Made by a program: the position numbers and the translations under genes. A stretch of 64,000 nt of DNA from Collybiopsis luxurians FD-317 M1 (taxonomy: Eukaryota; Basidiomycota; Agaricomycetes; Agaricales; Omphalotaceae). Location: NCBI GenBank assembly GCA_000827265.1, contig KN834760.1, positions 839,818 to 903,817 on the forward strand. Direction: 5' to 3'. The notes beneath the pieces were generated by a model that searched no databases, was not told the origin of the DNA, and was given only the letters and a program-made list of their open reading frames with translations. Positions within the stretch are counted from its first letter, which is position 1. Every line of letters begins with the position of its first letter. Below are positions 63,958-64,000 of the stretch, in pieces.

Positions 63958-64000
63958 GACTTTGATTATACTGCTGAGCGGGGGAACCTGGATAACCCGG

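Overview
The window looks like nuclear DNA of a mushroom-forming basidiomycete (Agaricomycetes). Genes are split by many 45-70 bp GT-AG introns, and the families are typical of that group: orphan F-box proteins, questin-oxidase-like proteins, FunK1 kinases, a KEX1 carboxypeptidase, a Csn12/PCID2-type PCI protein and an Aip3/Bud6-like protein. I saw no rRNA gene, convincing tRNA gene or CRISPR array. All family names come from reading translations by eye, without database searches.

Left part, 1-20 kb, is repeat-dominated. Two direct copies of a segment (about 1-2328 and 12401-14278) each carry a broken SMYD-like SET-domain gene. Their right ends are fused to different gene fragments: an MFS permease in the first and an Nhx-type Na+/H+ exchanger tail in the second. 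Between them lie a full-length Ty1/copia element (3674-8896, TSD CACTG) and a solo LTR (9498-10028, TSD GGTAT). A tandem unit around 15-19 kb holds two intact copies of a small orphan protein gene; a third, nonsense-mutated copy lies at 56.5 kb.

Middle part, 21-42 kb: three large F-box genes, a six-exon secreted orphan, and an array of questin-oxidase-like genes. Two array members are intact. The one between them is broken: part is inverted, and a 2.5 kb stretch with an intronless FAD-linked oxidase gene separates its pieces. A 12-exon KEX1 gene follows.

Right part, 43-64 kb: a seven-exon orphan with only phase-2 introns; a FunK1 pseudogene cut by two insertions, one carrying an orphan gene and one a hAT-like inverted-repeat element with a telomere-like core; a divergent DsbA-like/PCI gene pair; a short Rossmann-fold dehydrogenase; a four-cysteine small secreted protein; two orphans in tandem; and an Aip3/Bud6-like gene at the edge.

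The housekeeping-type genes (KEX1, PCI protein, DsbA-like, Aip3-like) do not form a pathway. The only local grouping that hints at joint chemistry is the questin-oxidase array with the FAD oxidase, and that link is inferred from position alone. A recurring theme is C-to-T change, mostly at CpG: it accounts for most copia LTR differences, all five copia stops, the MFS stop and probably the lost FunK1 catalytic arginine.
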